Assembly (NCBI GenBank): GCA_905147135.1
Contig: LR990051.1
Coordinates: 191,001-255,000 of the forward strand
DNA: 64,000 nt
Reading direction: 5' to 3'
Origin: Blastobasis lacticolella
Taxonomy: Eukaryota; Arthropoda; Insecta; Lepidoptera; Blastobasidae
Shown: one piece after another, positions 1 to 10,985 of the stretch
Position numbering within the stretch: position 1 is the stretch's first letter
Layout of the letters: the number at the start of each line of letters is the position of its first letter
Position numbers and translations under genes: made by a program
Notes under the pieces: model-generated
Database searches by the model: none
What the model was told of the DNA's origin: nothing
The model's input: only the letters and a program-made list of their open reading frames with translations

Positions 1-414
1 AAAATAGCTAATAGCATAAGAATTTTAAAAAATTCTGTCTGTTGGTACGCGCTAATCTCCGGAACTGCGGGACGGATTTAAATGAGGCTTTTTTGTAGTG
101 TAGCTATTAAACTTGGGCAACATATAGCGTACAATTGATTTTGTAAACTGGAAAACCTGATGTAGAACCATAATAGACTAGCTAAACTATAAGAAATATA
201 GAAATGGCGACAATCGAATTTTGATGGGGTTTTCACAGTTTGAGATTGGGGTCCAACTTAAAATGTAGGTCATGTTTCATCTAATTCGGTTGAGTAGAAC
301 CAGTGATACAGGTTGACTTCTCCGTAGTACTAGCTTCCATACATTAGGGAGGTCATTTAGAATAGACGGTGTCGCGGGCAAAAGCTAGTTTCATAAAATA
401 AAGAAGGTTACACC
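1..414. other. AT-rich non-coding stretch
   Basis: No gene, splice-like exon or recognisable element was seen here. Confidence 0.3.
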
Positions 415-465
415 GAAAACCGAGGTTAAGCAACGTTAGTCGAGGAGCTAGATGGGTGACCGTTT
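415..465 (+). repeat. 5S rRNA-derived fragment (SINE3-like or pseudogene)
   Basis: The stretch carries GTTAAGCAACG (about 425-435) and GATGGGTGACCG (about 451-462), which match the box A and box C internal promoter of 5S rRNA. The spacing between them is 15 bases, about 5 shorter than in genuine 5S genes, and the 5' and 3' arms of 5S rRNA are absent. It is therefore not a functional 5S gene. A 5S-derived SINE or a degenerate pseudogene are both possible. Confidence 0.55.
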
Positions 466-1039
466 CGAGCTTTCAGGGCTAGTTGAATTGCCAAGGTGAT
501 GCCAAGTGAAGATGCGCCAAACGCCAACAGTATTTGGCGAAGCGAGGTTGACCAAGGTCTGCCGCTGAACCGGAGACTGATTGAACAGTCTCAAGAGCCG
601 AGTGGCATCTCGTGTGGGTATTATTTAAAAATGAATTATTTTGCATATTAGTGAAAACATTATCTTACAAAACACTTTGTTTTAGTTTAATTTTTGTTGT
701 AAGTTTAACGAGTGTATCCGTCTATCTGTAGATCCCAAACGGATAGACCAATTTCAATGCGTTTTTTTTTGTTAAAAACCCTTTTAATCAAAATTATTCC
801 TAGCTTTATTTTAACGATATCGGTCCAGTAGTTCAGAAGATATTTGAATATGAGTAGACTTAGTAGGGGGTGTTTGTTCGGCATGTGCCGGTAGTTAATG
901 TACGTATTTACTTACGATATCTCGCAAGATATACCGCATTCGACATTTTTGCGCATAAAGTGATAGATAGATATTAAATTTTTTATATATAGATTGACAT
1001 AAATTTTATGAGTGGCTGCAAAATCGTTATTTTTTCAAA
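466..1039. other. non-coding stretch, old repeat debris
   Basis: The only recognisable phrase is 'cggtccagtagttcagaaga' near 821-840, which resembles the phrase seen inside the Helitrons further right. Nothing else is assignable. Confidence 0.3.
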
Positions 1040-1510
1040 ATGGCGGAAAGTAGGTGGTGATTTTCTCCATACTAAATGTTCAATGCTCTTTATGAAATCT
1101 GTTCGAGTGCTAGCATGGATCCGGCGATTTCTAACAAAAAATCAAAATAAACAAAAATCATCATATTTATCATTACATGAAATAAATGAAGCAAAGAAAG
1201 CAACAATCAAGCACATACAAGCATCTTATTTTACTACGGAAATAAGCAACTTAAAAGCAAATAAAAGCATAAATAATAAAAGCAAAATACTTAAACTAAA
1301 TCCGTACATGGACGAAAACGAAGTACTTCGGGTCAGCGGAAGACTAGAAAATGCACGCATCAATGATACGATGACGCACCTTATTATAATTCCACATGAT
1401 AGACGACTCACAGAGCTCCTCATTGATCACGCCCATCTGCAAACTTACCACGGAGGAGTACGCCTAACCCTCATAATTACAAAATTATTGGACCGTCGGC
1501 AGCAGCTTCC
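1040..1510 (+). mobile_element. BEL/Pao LTR retrotransposon pol fragment (integrase zinc-binding region)
   Basis: The translation contains RVLAWIRRFL, then LNPYMDENEVLRVSGRLENA and a histidine-rich HAHLQTYHGGVRLTL stretch. This matches the segment between the RNase H and integrase core of BEL/Pao elements, where LRVGGRLENA and HxxxxHxGG are typical. Frame quality drops after about 1510, and no LTR, protease, reverse transcriptase or integrase core is visible. It is a short dead fragment in DNA upstream of the first channel exon. Sharing of this motif with other LTR elements is limited, so the BEL/Pao assignment is fairly firm. Confidence 0.7.
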
Positions 1511-1938
1511 TTCTAAAGTACCAAGGCCAACTAACATTAAATCGTTACTTATTCATACAAATGCTCCATTAATTCGTTTAATCTGTAAATATATTTGTTC
1601 TTATAATATAAAACTCTAATAAAGTTCAACATTTGTGTTTTGTGATGTCTCTACAAATTATATATTTTTCTTGGCTTCAGACAATGCCACAGATGGGTAA
1701 TGCAATGCTCAGTTTTTTTTCTCATAAACCGCTCAAACTTTTTCAGTGTCTTTTCCTTGCACTTTGACACTGGCAATAATGGTTGTCAAGCTGTTGAACG
1801 ACCCGTTGCCATTTAATTAAAAATTGTTTGATTGATTGAATTAGATTTATAATTGCGGATATTAAATATTATAAGTGTTTCATTGTAGATAATATGTGTA
1901 ACAGTCTAATGTATCAACGCATTTTTGATTGAATAAAG
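1511..1938. other. AT-rich non-coding stretch
   Basis: I see no coding or repeat signal beyond short A/T runs. The 3' end adjoins a GC-rich exon. Confidence 0.3.
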
Positions 1939-2039
1939 TGATGGCAATGCGGGGCGTGCGGACGGCCGCGGCGGCGCTGGTGCGGCGGCGGCGGCGGCCC
2001 GGCGCGCGCGAGGACGACTTCGAGCTACGCCTTGATGAG
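1939..2039 (+). CDS. channel domain A, pre-S1 linker exon
   Basis: GC-rich island with an open frame containing an Ala/Arg-rich stretch and then GAREDDFELRLDE. Its shape matches the exon at 25614-25739, which starts similarly and contains LPREDYMLEV, so I read it as the linker before S1 of domain A. The acceptor (aaag|TG) lacks a good pyrimidine tract; the donor is GATGAG|GTTACA. The exon ends in phase 0, as does the start of the 4656 exon. The frame also has two ATGs (1941 and 1947), so a true first exon with an Arg/Ala-rich N-terminus is an alternative. The S1-S3 exons expected after it were not found. Confidence 0.5.
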
Positions 2040-2679
2040 GTTACATCACTTTAACACGCTTCTATTTCGCTTTTATTACTTAGATTTCCGTAATCAGAGC
2101 ATTGTATTATGTACAGTCGGACAAGAAAGTGCTTTAGCACCGTAGCACCCTAAGGTTGAAGTTCAGCTGTTGCACTTCACATAAACACAAGGTTCATTTT
2201 CTCTCGATATAAGGTCATAGTCCGGTCAAAGTAGACATTTGAAATAACAAAAATTGGGGGAGAGCCAAATTTTGGTGGAGACCTTGAGTTCACCATTAGA
2301 AACAATGTTTCAAAAATCCCCATCGACCCTATGTGTGCGTCAAAAGTTATTTGGGGTCAAAGGTCAATATTTGTGGTTTTTCTCAAAAATTTTAAGTTTT
2401 TTCAAAAAGTACTTCAGACCAAACTTGTAGATCTTAAAATTATCTACAAAATTGGTTCCCATGATTTTTTTCTAGGAATCACCATCCCTGAAATATCAGG
2501 TACAGAGTGCCAAGACCTCATCGATTTTTCTAGTGAAATAAAAGAGTATAAACTCTTTAATATTATTATACCTATCTAAAGAACTTTATGGTGTGGTGTA
2601 TGGTGTGGACTGTGCAAGTACTAAGAAAGTTTGACTGCACAAGTGCAAACTCTATTAAAGACCGTTGGTGCTGTCATTT
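2040..2679. other. intronic non-coding stretch
   Basis: AT-rich sequence of unknown origin. An 82-codon frame at 2331-2579 has no recognisable domain and is probably spurious. No S1-S3 channel exon was found here. Confidence 0.3.
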
Positions 2680-3770
2680 TAAGAAACTGTCTTACGAGGC
2701 CAACAACCACTTGCCACCACCATAGCTTCCTGCAAGACTTGGCTTGATAAGCCCGACTACCCCGGACGAGGTGGAGTGGTCTCTGGCCTATACGAAGACC
2801 GGGAAAGCTATTGGCCATGATGGAATACCCATAGAAACTTGTAAAACAATGGGGACCCGAGGCGTACTCTTGCTCACTGAACTATTCAATAGGATCGTAG
2901 CAATGGGGCATATACCCGACGCGTGGCGCGTAAATATTATTACGCCATCTATAAATGAAAGGGCAGTGTGCAGGAGTGCGGCAACTATCGAGGTATTAAA
3001 CTCATGAGCCATACAATTAAGCTACTCGAACGTATTATGGACCAGAGACTTCGCCAAGCACCATATATGGACTGCACTCCAGGAGTCTCACTGCAGTAAA
3101 AATCAACCCCAGCATTACGCATTTCTCGACCTGCAGAGGGCTTTTGACAGTGTCCCTCGGGAGATAATCTGGTGGGCTCTGAGGTCAAAGTCTGTGCCCG
3201 AAGCGTACTATACGGGATATGTATGCCAACACTGGAGCCGTCGTCAAAACCATCGTAGGCCATACTAATCCCTTCCCTTCCTTCCCTAATTACTGTAGGT
3301 GTTCACCAGGGTTTTGTGCTGAGCCCTTACTTGTTCTGCATTGTGCTCGATGACCTTTCACCGAAAACCATGACACACGCCTTCTTGGCTTATGTAGTAC
3401 GCTGATGACATTGTACCGGTGAGCAAGCTTAGGCTGGATCTTGAGACCAGAGTAAACACGTGGAAGGATGTGCTAGAAAACAGTGGTCTGAAGTTGTATG
3501 TCGCCAAAACCGAGTATATGGCCAGCTGCAGCGCAGATCCCGAAACCATCCTTGTAGGTAACGAAGCTGTCAATAGAAAAGATAAATCCAAATATCTCGG
3601 ATCCGTGATGCACGAGTCCGGCGATATCGGCCCCGATGTCAAGTCCCGAATATCTGCAGCTTGGGCCAAATGGCGGGAACTCACGGCAGTCACCTGTGAC
3701 CCTAAAATCCATGTAAATCTCAAAGGAAATCTCAAAGGACCGCTGATGCTCTATGGCCAGCTCTGACGAA
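2680..3770 (+). mobile_element. RTE-clade non-LTR retrotransposon relic (reverse transcriptase)
   Basis: Pieces in shifting + frames match the RTE/BovB reverse transcriptase in order. GKAIGHDGIPIE lies at about 2800-2830, FLDLQRAFDSVPREIIWWAL at about 3120-3180, GVHQGFVLSPYLF at about 3300, and LETRVNTWKDVLENSGLKLY near 3440. KSKYLGSVMHESG and AWAKWRELTAVTCDPKIHV follow to about 3720. The YADD catalytic segment is damaged by frameshift around 3400. At least three frame changes make it inactive. It lies in the first intron of the channel gene, in the same orientation. Confidence 0.8.
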
Positions 3771-4242
3771 ACACGTTCGCAAACTCCACACCAACCATGG
3801 AGGAGGCAACCAACTTATTTCCAACTTATGCACTCGGCAAAAAGTAATTAAAAAATATATAAAAAATGAACATGTTATCGTGACGATTCATTTTTCAACA
3901 TAGTCAATTGAATACACATAACTTCATTTAAATTTTCACAACACTTGATCTTCCGAATATAATGAATTTACCAATCCTTGGTTTACATTCTTTTTGTATT
4001 TATTTATTTAATTCAAAGTACATTTTGTATCTTAACACTAAATGACACAAAACCCGGATGGGTTTGTCATGTCTATCGTCTAAAATTCTTGTTCATTCCA
4101 TAGGTTCATCCATAATAGGTATGGAAATACGATTGTTTTTATTTCGCGTCGTGCTCACGTCATCATTGAGATAGGTATCCAATTAGTTCGTGATAATCTG
4201 AGCATCACAGTCATTACAAAAACTAGGAAATCACTTACACTG
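3771..4242. other. intronic non-coding stretch
   Basis: AT-rich DNA with no recognisable exon or element between the RTE relic and the SINE. Confidence 0.3.
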
Positions 4243-4510
4243 ACGACCTGAGTGGTTCAATGGTCAACATGCCGGTCTGCCACGCAAGAGGTCCCAGGTT
4301 CGATTCCCGGCCGGGCAGAAATTGAAATGATGAATTTTAATTTCTGTTATGGGTCTGAGTGTTCTATGTATAATAAGTATGTATTAATAAAATATATTTA
4401 AGTAGTATATCATACCCATAGTACAAGGTTTGCTTAGTTTGGGGCTAGATGGCGCTGAGTGAATTTGTCCACGAATATTTATTTTTATATTTATTTATAC
4501 TTAACTATAT
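4243..4510 (+). mobile_element. tRNA-derived SINE
   Basis: The head has a tRNA-like A box (GAGTGGTTCAATGG) and a near-perfect B box, GGTTCGATTCC at 4297-4307, followed by CCGGCCGGGCAGA. The body ends with GTTTGGGGCTAGATGGCG and a TATTTATTTTTATATTTA tail. A second, minus-strand copy of the same family lies at 59145-59385. SINEs are transcribed by RNA polymerase III and mobilised by a partner LINE. It sits about 145 bases upstream of the 4656 exon. Confidence 0.8.
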
Positions 4511-4655
4511 TAAGTATTCCGTTTTCGATATATTTAGCTTTAAAGTTTATTTTTTTATTAGAAACGCCTGCCGTTTTTATTTTTTCATTTTATTGAAGTA
4601 CTAACAGACTATATTGGTTAATCTAAAACATTGTGGTGACGGGTGATGTTTGCAG

Positions 4656-4939
4656 CCGAACCACCCGAACCACATAACGGTGAAGTACCTGTGGCAGTGG
4701 TTCAAGTCGCTGCCGGAGGACGTGCCGCTGCACCGCGTGATGTGCGTGTCCACGGCGATGGCGTACGTGGGCGCGCTCGCCGAGCTGCACACCAAGAGCG
4801 TCATCGCGATCTACGTCAACGCGATCGTCATAGTCTACGAGTCGCTGTACGCGCTCACGTCCCTCGCTCGCCTCAACAACTTCATGATACGCACCTTCGA
4901 GAAAGACACGGAGGACTTGGCATACGAAAGGAACTTCTT
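4656..4939 (+). CDS. channel domain A, S4-S5 / pore-helix exon
   Basis: Begins at a good acceptor (tttgcag) in phase 0. The peptide has a charged start, WQWFKSLPEDVPLHR, then the hydrophobic segment VMCVSTAMAYVGALAEL. That segment lines up with S5 of domain B (MCVITVAYGLGSL). It is followed by VYESLYALTSLARLNN, which sits where the pore helix (SLYWALTTL) should be. No GYG or GFG follows. Two donors overlap: GTGTAA after 4939 leaves two bases and fits the phase of the 12948 exon, whereas the stronger GTAAGG after 4941 does not. If the latter is used, another exon lies in between. The assignment to this channel rests on the S5 resemblance and phase. Confidence 0.6.
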
Positions 4940-5117
4940 GTGTAAGGAATTAGTTTCTATTTGTGTTCAAAAGTTCTGAGAGTATCCAATGTCAGCAGAA
5001 TTAGTTTTGGTTTTTCATACCGAAATAGTAATCGAGCAGTGTTGAAACAGCACTTTTTATGCTTCAATAAATTGAGATTTATTTTCAAAACTTCTAGGTC
5101 ATATGCGTTTGCTAGTT

Positions 5118-5420
5118 CTAGGATTGAAAGATGTACCTATGCTGAGATGGTTTGAACACGTGGAGAGCATGAATGAAAAATGGCCTGGGCCAATAAAAAT
5201 ATGTATCGTGCGAATGTGAATGGAAGGGTCCGTTGAGGGCGCCCGAGAAGAACATAAACTGATAAAATAAAAGACCTAGTCCAAAAAGGACAGGTCAGGA
5301 GCACCCTCAACAACTTCATGGAAATATGTATGAATGTGTGAGAGACGTATTCAAATCGTAGTTTATGGCACTTGATAGTCTGCCTACCCCTATGAGATAC
5401 GGGCGTGATTGTGCATGTAT
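5118..5420 (+). mobile_element. RTE-clade retrotransposon 3' end
   Basis: The + strand reads LRWFEHVESMNE near 5135, followed in shifted frames by GRPRRTYTD-like, KDLVQKGQVRSTLNNF and SAYPYEIRA. This is the usual C-terminus of insect RTE elements. It is 5' truncated and frame-shifted, and could be the tail of the relic at 2680-3770 displaced by later insertions, or an independent copy. Confidence 0.65.
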
Positions 5421-5731
5421 GTATGGGAGTACCAAAAGATGGGTCGAAACTAGCTTGAAATGGTCCGTGTAGAAATACGCACGGCCAATACCCTTTCTCC
5501 AAAAATCTTTATAATGGCCTTTAATGCCACCTTATAGTACCACTATGGTTAATTTTTTAATATGTTTTCAGTTTCCTTTATTGTAGACCTAACGTCGTTC
5601 ACACACCATTTTGCGAATGAACTATCAGACAAATTAACTTTTCACATTCATTTGTATTGTCTACTTATGAGACTACATAGACCGTTGGGATATTTAAGTA
5701 AGTATATTTTTTATAGATATATTTTCTACAG

Positions 5732-5895
5732 GACTACCGCTAGTAGCTTTATGTGGCATGGGAGCGGCGCGGCTGGTGGGTGGTGGTGGAGTCGTGAGGC
5801 GCCAGCACTCGCGCGTGGCTTACCGAAGGGTCGGCGGTCGGTTGCCGTCGCCAGACCCCTCCCGCGCCGCTCCCGAGCTGCAGGCCCTCTACTGA
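5732..5895 (+). other. GC-rich open segment, candidate exon
   Basis: After a polypyrimidine/AG signal (tttctacag) comes a GC-rich block. One frame reads VALCGMGAARLVGGGGVVRR, then a Pro/Arg/Ser-rich part to a TGA at 5893-5895; another frame is open to about 5913. The base composition resembles the host exons rather than the surrounding AT-rich DNA. I cannot fit it into the channel phase chain without creating a stop or choosing a weaker acceptor (5743). It may be an alternative terminal exon, an exon of another gene, or chance. Confidence 0.3.
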
Positions 5896-6057
5896 CTTAC
5901 GCGCTAAGCCTTTAACAACAACAACCATTGTACTGTCATACCAAAAAGAAGTTATGTGTTACTAGCGACCCGCCCTGGCTTCGAATGAGTTGTCTCAGCT
6001 TTATTTACTGTATTATGCATGTATTCCTGAAGAAATTCCCTAACTTTTTTTATGTTA

Positions 6058-6290
6058 CGAGGCAGACAAACAGGCTACCTGATGGAAAGTGGTCGTCGCC
6101 GCCTACGGACATCAGCAACACCAGGGGAGTTACCAATGCGTTTCCCGCCTCTGAAACGACCTCTAATATACCTCTTGAATGATCCCATATCACAGTCCAA
6201 AGGAAACGCGGTGGCTGGGAGCTCATTCCACATCCGAATCGTACGAGCAAGAAATGTTCTATCGAACCTTGATAGTGAAAACCGCATCAA
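6058..6290 (-). mobile_element. non-LTR retrotransposon 3' end (RT C-terminus plus tail)
   Basis: On the minus strand the frame reads FLARTIRMWNELPATAFP, DMGSFKRYIRG and on into a 3' tail whose plus-strand form is caggctacctgatggaaagt. The F-x-RT-x-R-x-WN-x-LP motif is the common C-terminal end of lepidopteran Jockey/CR1-like reverse transcriptases. Related tails recur at 14147, 32164, 50139 and 61346. Confidence 0.7.
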
Positions 6291-7689
6291 AATCCGTTGC
6301 GTGGTTTATGAGGAGTTACTGGCAATACAGACAGACGTAGCCAGCAACTTTAATTTACACATATATTCGATTTACGACTCGTACAATGTTTCAGTTAACC
6401 AGATGACGCATTACATGGACGGGAGTGCGATCGGGGTCTTGATAAAATACTATTTCTACTCGATGATGACCAGATTGCTACTGATAGTCTTTTTTATGGT
6501 AGTTGACGAGGTAAATATGAAAATCGTATTGAATAGATATAGGTTAAAAGTCGAATACTTGCCCCAGTGGGATAGTGGCCCCAGTTTTGAATACACTATG
6601 TTTAGGATGTTGGTGCTTTACTACAATTGAAAGTGGCCCGAAGGCGTCAGTGCCATATAATCCATTAGCGTCGGCGCACGCGTTTTGACCTTGTGAGTAA
6701 AAATCTTCCGCGCTGTAGCTTTGACGGGCGTGAAAATTATTTTCCGAAGTAATTTATATTGAATATTGTAATTCCAATTGTAGCATCAGTTTACTGATGC
6801 GCGACGCAAAGGAGGGTAGTGTATTTATCAGCCTATGTATCTATGTATGTTTGTTCGTTTGTGGCACTCTAGATCGCAAACGCGTGGGCCGATTTTGATG
6901 GTTCTGACGTCAATCGATTTGTCTCAATCTTGCGAGTGTTAGAGACGCGTTGCATGTTGTTGTAAAGATGTTGTTATAAATTGATGCAATAAAGAGATTA
7001 CATACATAAATACTTGTTGCACAGACGTAACACACTAGACACAAATCACAAATATTCCCTGATCACTCACTCCACAATGATTATGAATGTTGCTATCTCG
7101 TTTTTTCGTCTATTGAAATAAACTGTCAGAAAATGACGCGTGCAATGTTTTGAACGTTCGACATGTTGCTGGAGCTCCTGAAGAGCTGACGTTTCTTTTG
7201 AAACATCGTTGTAAATTTTATAATTTCCTAATAAAATTTAAATTAATCTATTTAAAAGGCGGTGTAATGTAGTTCACATTTATGAGAAAGCGCAGAGTAT
7301 GGAAATACACCTGGATTATCTTTTCATCGATAAGTAAACATTATAAACATGTGACAAAAATATGCAACGTAATATCGTAAATTTGCAATAATTTAAATGC
7401 TTTACCTTAAAACAACATGCTATTAAAGATAGATTTAAAATTATTGGCAAATTGAGTAACAGTTTAACAATAATTATTAATAATAAACATTGATAATATC
7501 CAACAAAATGAGGCGGCTATCCCCGCACGCGGCAACTATCCCCCTTTTGAGAGGTCAAGTAAAACAGGATTTACTCAAAACCAAAATAATTACGTATACA
7601 AAAATGAGCTAAGTACATATTTGTTCATAACAGATCTTTTTTGAAAAATTGGGCTGGCTTTGCCCTACATGGTGGACTAAAAGTAATGT
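6291..7689. other. intronic non-coding stretch with dispersed repeat phrase
   Basis: At about 6800-6830, GCGACGCAAAGGAGGGTAGT and TTATCAGCCTATGT recur near 24415-24450, so an old dispersed repeat is present. The rest is AT-rich with no gene or boundary I can define. Confidence 0.35.
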
Positions 7690-8280
7690 CATAATGTGAA
7701 TTGGGTGCCATTTTGTAAAAAATGAAAACGTAGACTCTTGTTTTCGTGAAACGATTAATTTATGGTGGTCAAGTTTAATGAATTATGTCGGTTAAATGAC
7801 CACATTCTGAGTTGATGCATAGTTGTGATAATTTTATGGCATTTTCAAACTGTCGCAAAATTCTGACTTCAAAGAGTTGCAGAGTTTGTGGTTTGTCATG
7901 GTAAATGCGAGATTTCAAAACTTTCCCAGAGAAGTCGCGACTTCGGGTCTGGTGATATGGCCAGCCAGTTCAAAACGTCAAAACAATAGATCACACAGGT
8001 GTCTCAAAATTTTCATCTTTGCCCAATCTGAGTGCGTGTTGCACCGTTCTGCTAGAACCAAAAATGCTCGAGACCCGATTCAGCAAATTGCTGCAAACAT
8101 TTCCGCATTCGTTCAACATCTGTTTGTAGCGCCAAATTCTGTGTATCGTTGTCTGTTCTACATTTGTAGACTCTCTCGGATGTCCTCGAATACACCAGCG
8201 ATATTGTCAGCTGAACGAGCAATACGGGGCAGACCACGTCTTACGACATTTCTAGTGTCGCACAACCAACAAGACTTACA
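7690..8280 (-). mobile_element. possible Tc1/mariner transposase relic
   Basis: On the minus strand a short frame gives GLPRIARSADNIAGVFEDI, resembling the N-terminal linker (RSAENIAAV-like) of a mariner family common in Lepidoptera, followed by frame-shifted remains. No catalytic aspartates or terminal repeats could be located. The assignment rests on that single motif. Confidence 0.35.
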
Positions 8281-8429
8281 CCAACAAAGGTATAGCAAAA
8301 TATATTTTCATTCTAAGTGCAGCCTTAATTATAGATAACCACGACAAGAAATATACACAACATCGTTTAACGTACTACTTAACGTACGTTATCGTTTAAC
8401 GTACTTAAATTGCCTGTGTATTAAGCGGT

Positions 8430-8530
8430 TCTTTAGACAAAGGTTGCCTGAAAATGATCGCATGCAGCGATAAGGCTGCCTTTGCCCACAATTAATTATT
8501 GTTTTTCTCGGTCCTTTTTTATATAATTAT
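8430..8530 (+). mobile_element. CR1-like 3' tail with conserved hairpin
   Basis: The stretch AGGTTGCCTG...TAAGGCTGCCTTTG matches the 3' tail of the element ending at 22310. The hairpin here is ATCGC-ATGCA-GCGAT, at 8457-8471. No coding part is attached, so it is a severely 5'-truncated copy. Confidence 0.6.
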
Positions 8531-8580
8531 CCTTGTGAGATAAACAAAGAATTTGTCTATCTATCTGTCTGCAACCAAAT

Positions 8581-8690
8581 ATATATGGACCGGTTCATTG
8601 TACAAAGGCAATGACACCGCTTCATTGGAGCTAAAACTGCAATGGAGCACCAACGTTTTGGCCATGCGAATGGTCGTTACTTTACAATCT
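8581..8690 (+). repeat. dispersed repeat shared with 29222-29305
   Basis: The phrase TGGACCGGTTCATTGTACAA and the following CTTCATTGGAGCTAAAACTG recur at 29230-29285 with few changes, in the same orientation. The element type is unknown. Confidence 0.5.
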
Positions 8691-8989
8691 AAGAATGCCG
8701 AGTTGCGTAGGAAACACATGCACTAATTCCGATAAACAGTAACCAAAAACAAGGATGGTGTATCTTTTTCCGGTAAGTATTACAAACATTATGTATAACT
8801 CGTTAAAATAATGTTTTTAGCATTACTAATAAATATTATATTGTTTATTGCTAGATAATTAGCCGGCCAAGATTAGTTGGTAAGTTTCAGCATATTTAAT
8901 GCACTCCGTCTGCTTATTTTTGATTTGGCCGTCTTACATGCATGCGCACGATGTGACATTGCACTGGCGGTATAAGATCGTGGATTTAG

Positions 8990-10985
8990 TTCTTCATATC
9001 ATATTACTGTGATATGTTTAGTACAGCATAACCCGAAACGGACAACATCCAACTCCATAGGCAAGGGCACTGAATCAGCACTACATAGCGTTACAGCTCA
9101 TATAGAGCACACTATGGCTTCTACAAAATCCACCCTAAGAGTCTTTATAGACATTGAGGGTGCGTTCGATAAAACACACTTTGGCAGTATTAGCAATGCC
9201 CTGAAGAAGCACGGAGTAAAGGATACCATTGCCGGGTGGATCGACTCCATGCTGAGATACAGGGCCGTGCGACTCTCTATGAATAACACAACAAGAGCGG
9301 TGGTTGCTAGAGGATGTCCCCAAGGTGGGGTCCTATCCCCGCTCTTATGGAACATAGTGGTCAACAGGCTTAGTAGCCGCTTAAACGACTACAACTTGTA
9401 TACAGTAGGCTATGCTGATGACATAGCAATACTAATCAGCGGACCCTTTGAAAACATCTTATGTGATCTCATAAGGTCTGCTTTAAGAAACGTTAAAAAC
9501 TGGTGTCATGAACAGAAACTCTCCGTGAACCCAACCAAAACAGAAATGGTCATGTTCACGCACAAGAGAAATCTGGGGGAACTCAGATTACCCAGACTGT
9601 TCGACACGACCTAACGAAGTCAAATACCTCGGGGTTACATTTGGCAGCAAAATGTTATGGAACAAACACTTGGATCACAAGCTGGCCAAAGCTAGCATCT
9701 TTCTATAGCAGTGTAACAGACTCCTGGGCAAGACCTGGGGTATCTCCCCTAAAATGGCCAAGTGGCTATACACTGCGGTAGTGAGACCATTTGTAACATA
9801 TGGGGCAATCGCTTGGTGGACTAGAACCAAGCTGGCCACGTCAATTATAACAAGCTGTACAAGGTACAGCGATTCCTGAGGACGGCCTCTTCCGCCATTA
9901 CTGGCTGCATGCGCACAACACCATCAGCAGCCCTTGAGGTACTACTGGGACTGCCACCGCTTGACTTGCATATACAACAGGAGGCAATGATGGCTATACT
10001 TAGACTCAAGGTATCAAACCTCTAGTGCAACAAACTTGGTTCTCACCATACTTTTTGGGAAGCAATGGCGTCAAACAACCCATTGTTTGAGGCCAAGTAT
10101 GACAGAACTCCGAAGCAGTTCACATTTGGCAAAAGATACCAAATCCAGACAGCTGAGACGGAGACAGACTGGTCTGGGATTGGAGAAGACCGAATATACA
10201 CGGATGGTTCAAAGAGCGACCAGGGTACAAGAGCGGGAATCTTCTCGCTAGATCTGAATTTTAGATCGTCACTAACATTAGGAAAACATAGTACTGTCTT
10301 TCAGTGCGAATGTGTGGCGAACACACAGGCCGCTCGGCTAGTGCACAGCCTTGGCGTACGCGAATACTGACAGACAGCATGTCCGCACTGAAAGCACTAA
10401 TGGGAAACAGCATTAACTGTTCTTTGATCCTGAGGTGCCACCTTGCACTAGAGGACATTTCCACAAGGTTACTCTACAATGGATTAAAGGACATTTAACT
10501 CAATGGACAACGATGCCGCCGATGAGCTAGCAAGGAGGGGATCAGGGACGAGGACTGCCGGCCCCGCCCCATTTCTACCCCTTTCTTCTGGGACAGCACA
10601 CCTGGACGTAGGCAGTCTAAGTTAGTGGTGAGCGAATAATCACCTAAGCTAACTAAAAGACTACTGAACCTAAAAAGGAGAGAATTTAAGACAGTAGTTG
10701 GTACAATTACAGGGCACCTCCCCCTGAACAAACTACTGCATACCATAGGAGCTACAGCCTCCTGTGCAGGGGATGTTTTGTAGCTGAGGAAACAACAGCT
10801 CACGTGGTCCTGGAGTGTGAGGAGACAAAGGACTACAAAGCTAAAGCCTCAATAGGAACAGGTTCCCTTCGATAAGTCTGTGAACGTCCTAATAGACTTC
10901 TGGAAGGAGCTGGGCTGGCTACAATAGCCGGCTCTCAGTCGAAAGGACCGCCTTTGAGTCCAAGTACGGAAAATGGGAGCCCCAA
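8990..10985 (+). mobile_element. RNase H-bearing non-LTR retrotransposon relic (I/LOA/R1-like)
   Basis: The longest frame (9009-9614) holds reverse-transcriptase motifs in order: TLRVFIDIEGAFDKTHF, ARGCPQGGVLSPLLWN, and the catalytic VGYADDIAIL, then KLSVNPTKTEMVMF. Downstream, in broken frames, come KSNTLG-like thumb remains and an RNase H domain: RIYTDGSKSDQG near 10195, ILTDSMSALKALMG near 10370 and VTLQWIKGHL near 10470. The part upstream of the RT, including any endonuclease, is missing. Several frameshifts show it is dead. RNase H after RT points to the I, LOA or R1 groups; I cannot separate these by eye. Confidence 0.85.

Noticed and set aside
4940..4945. Strong donor GTAAGG after 4941 as the end of the domain A S5/pore exon
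   Set aside because: It leaves one base, which does not fit the S6 exon at 12948. GTGTAA after 4939 leaves two bases and fits. Kept as an alternative only if another exon lies between.
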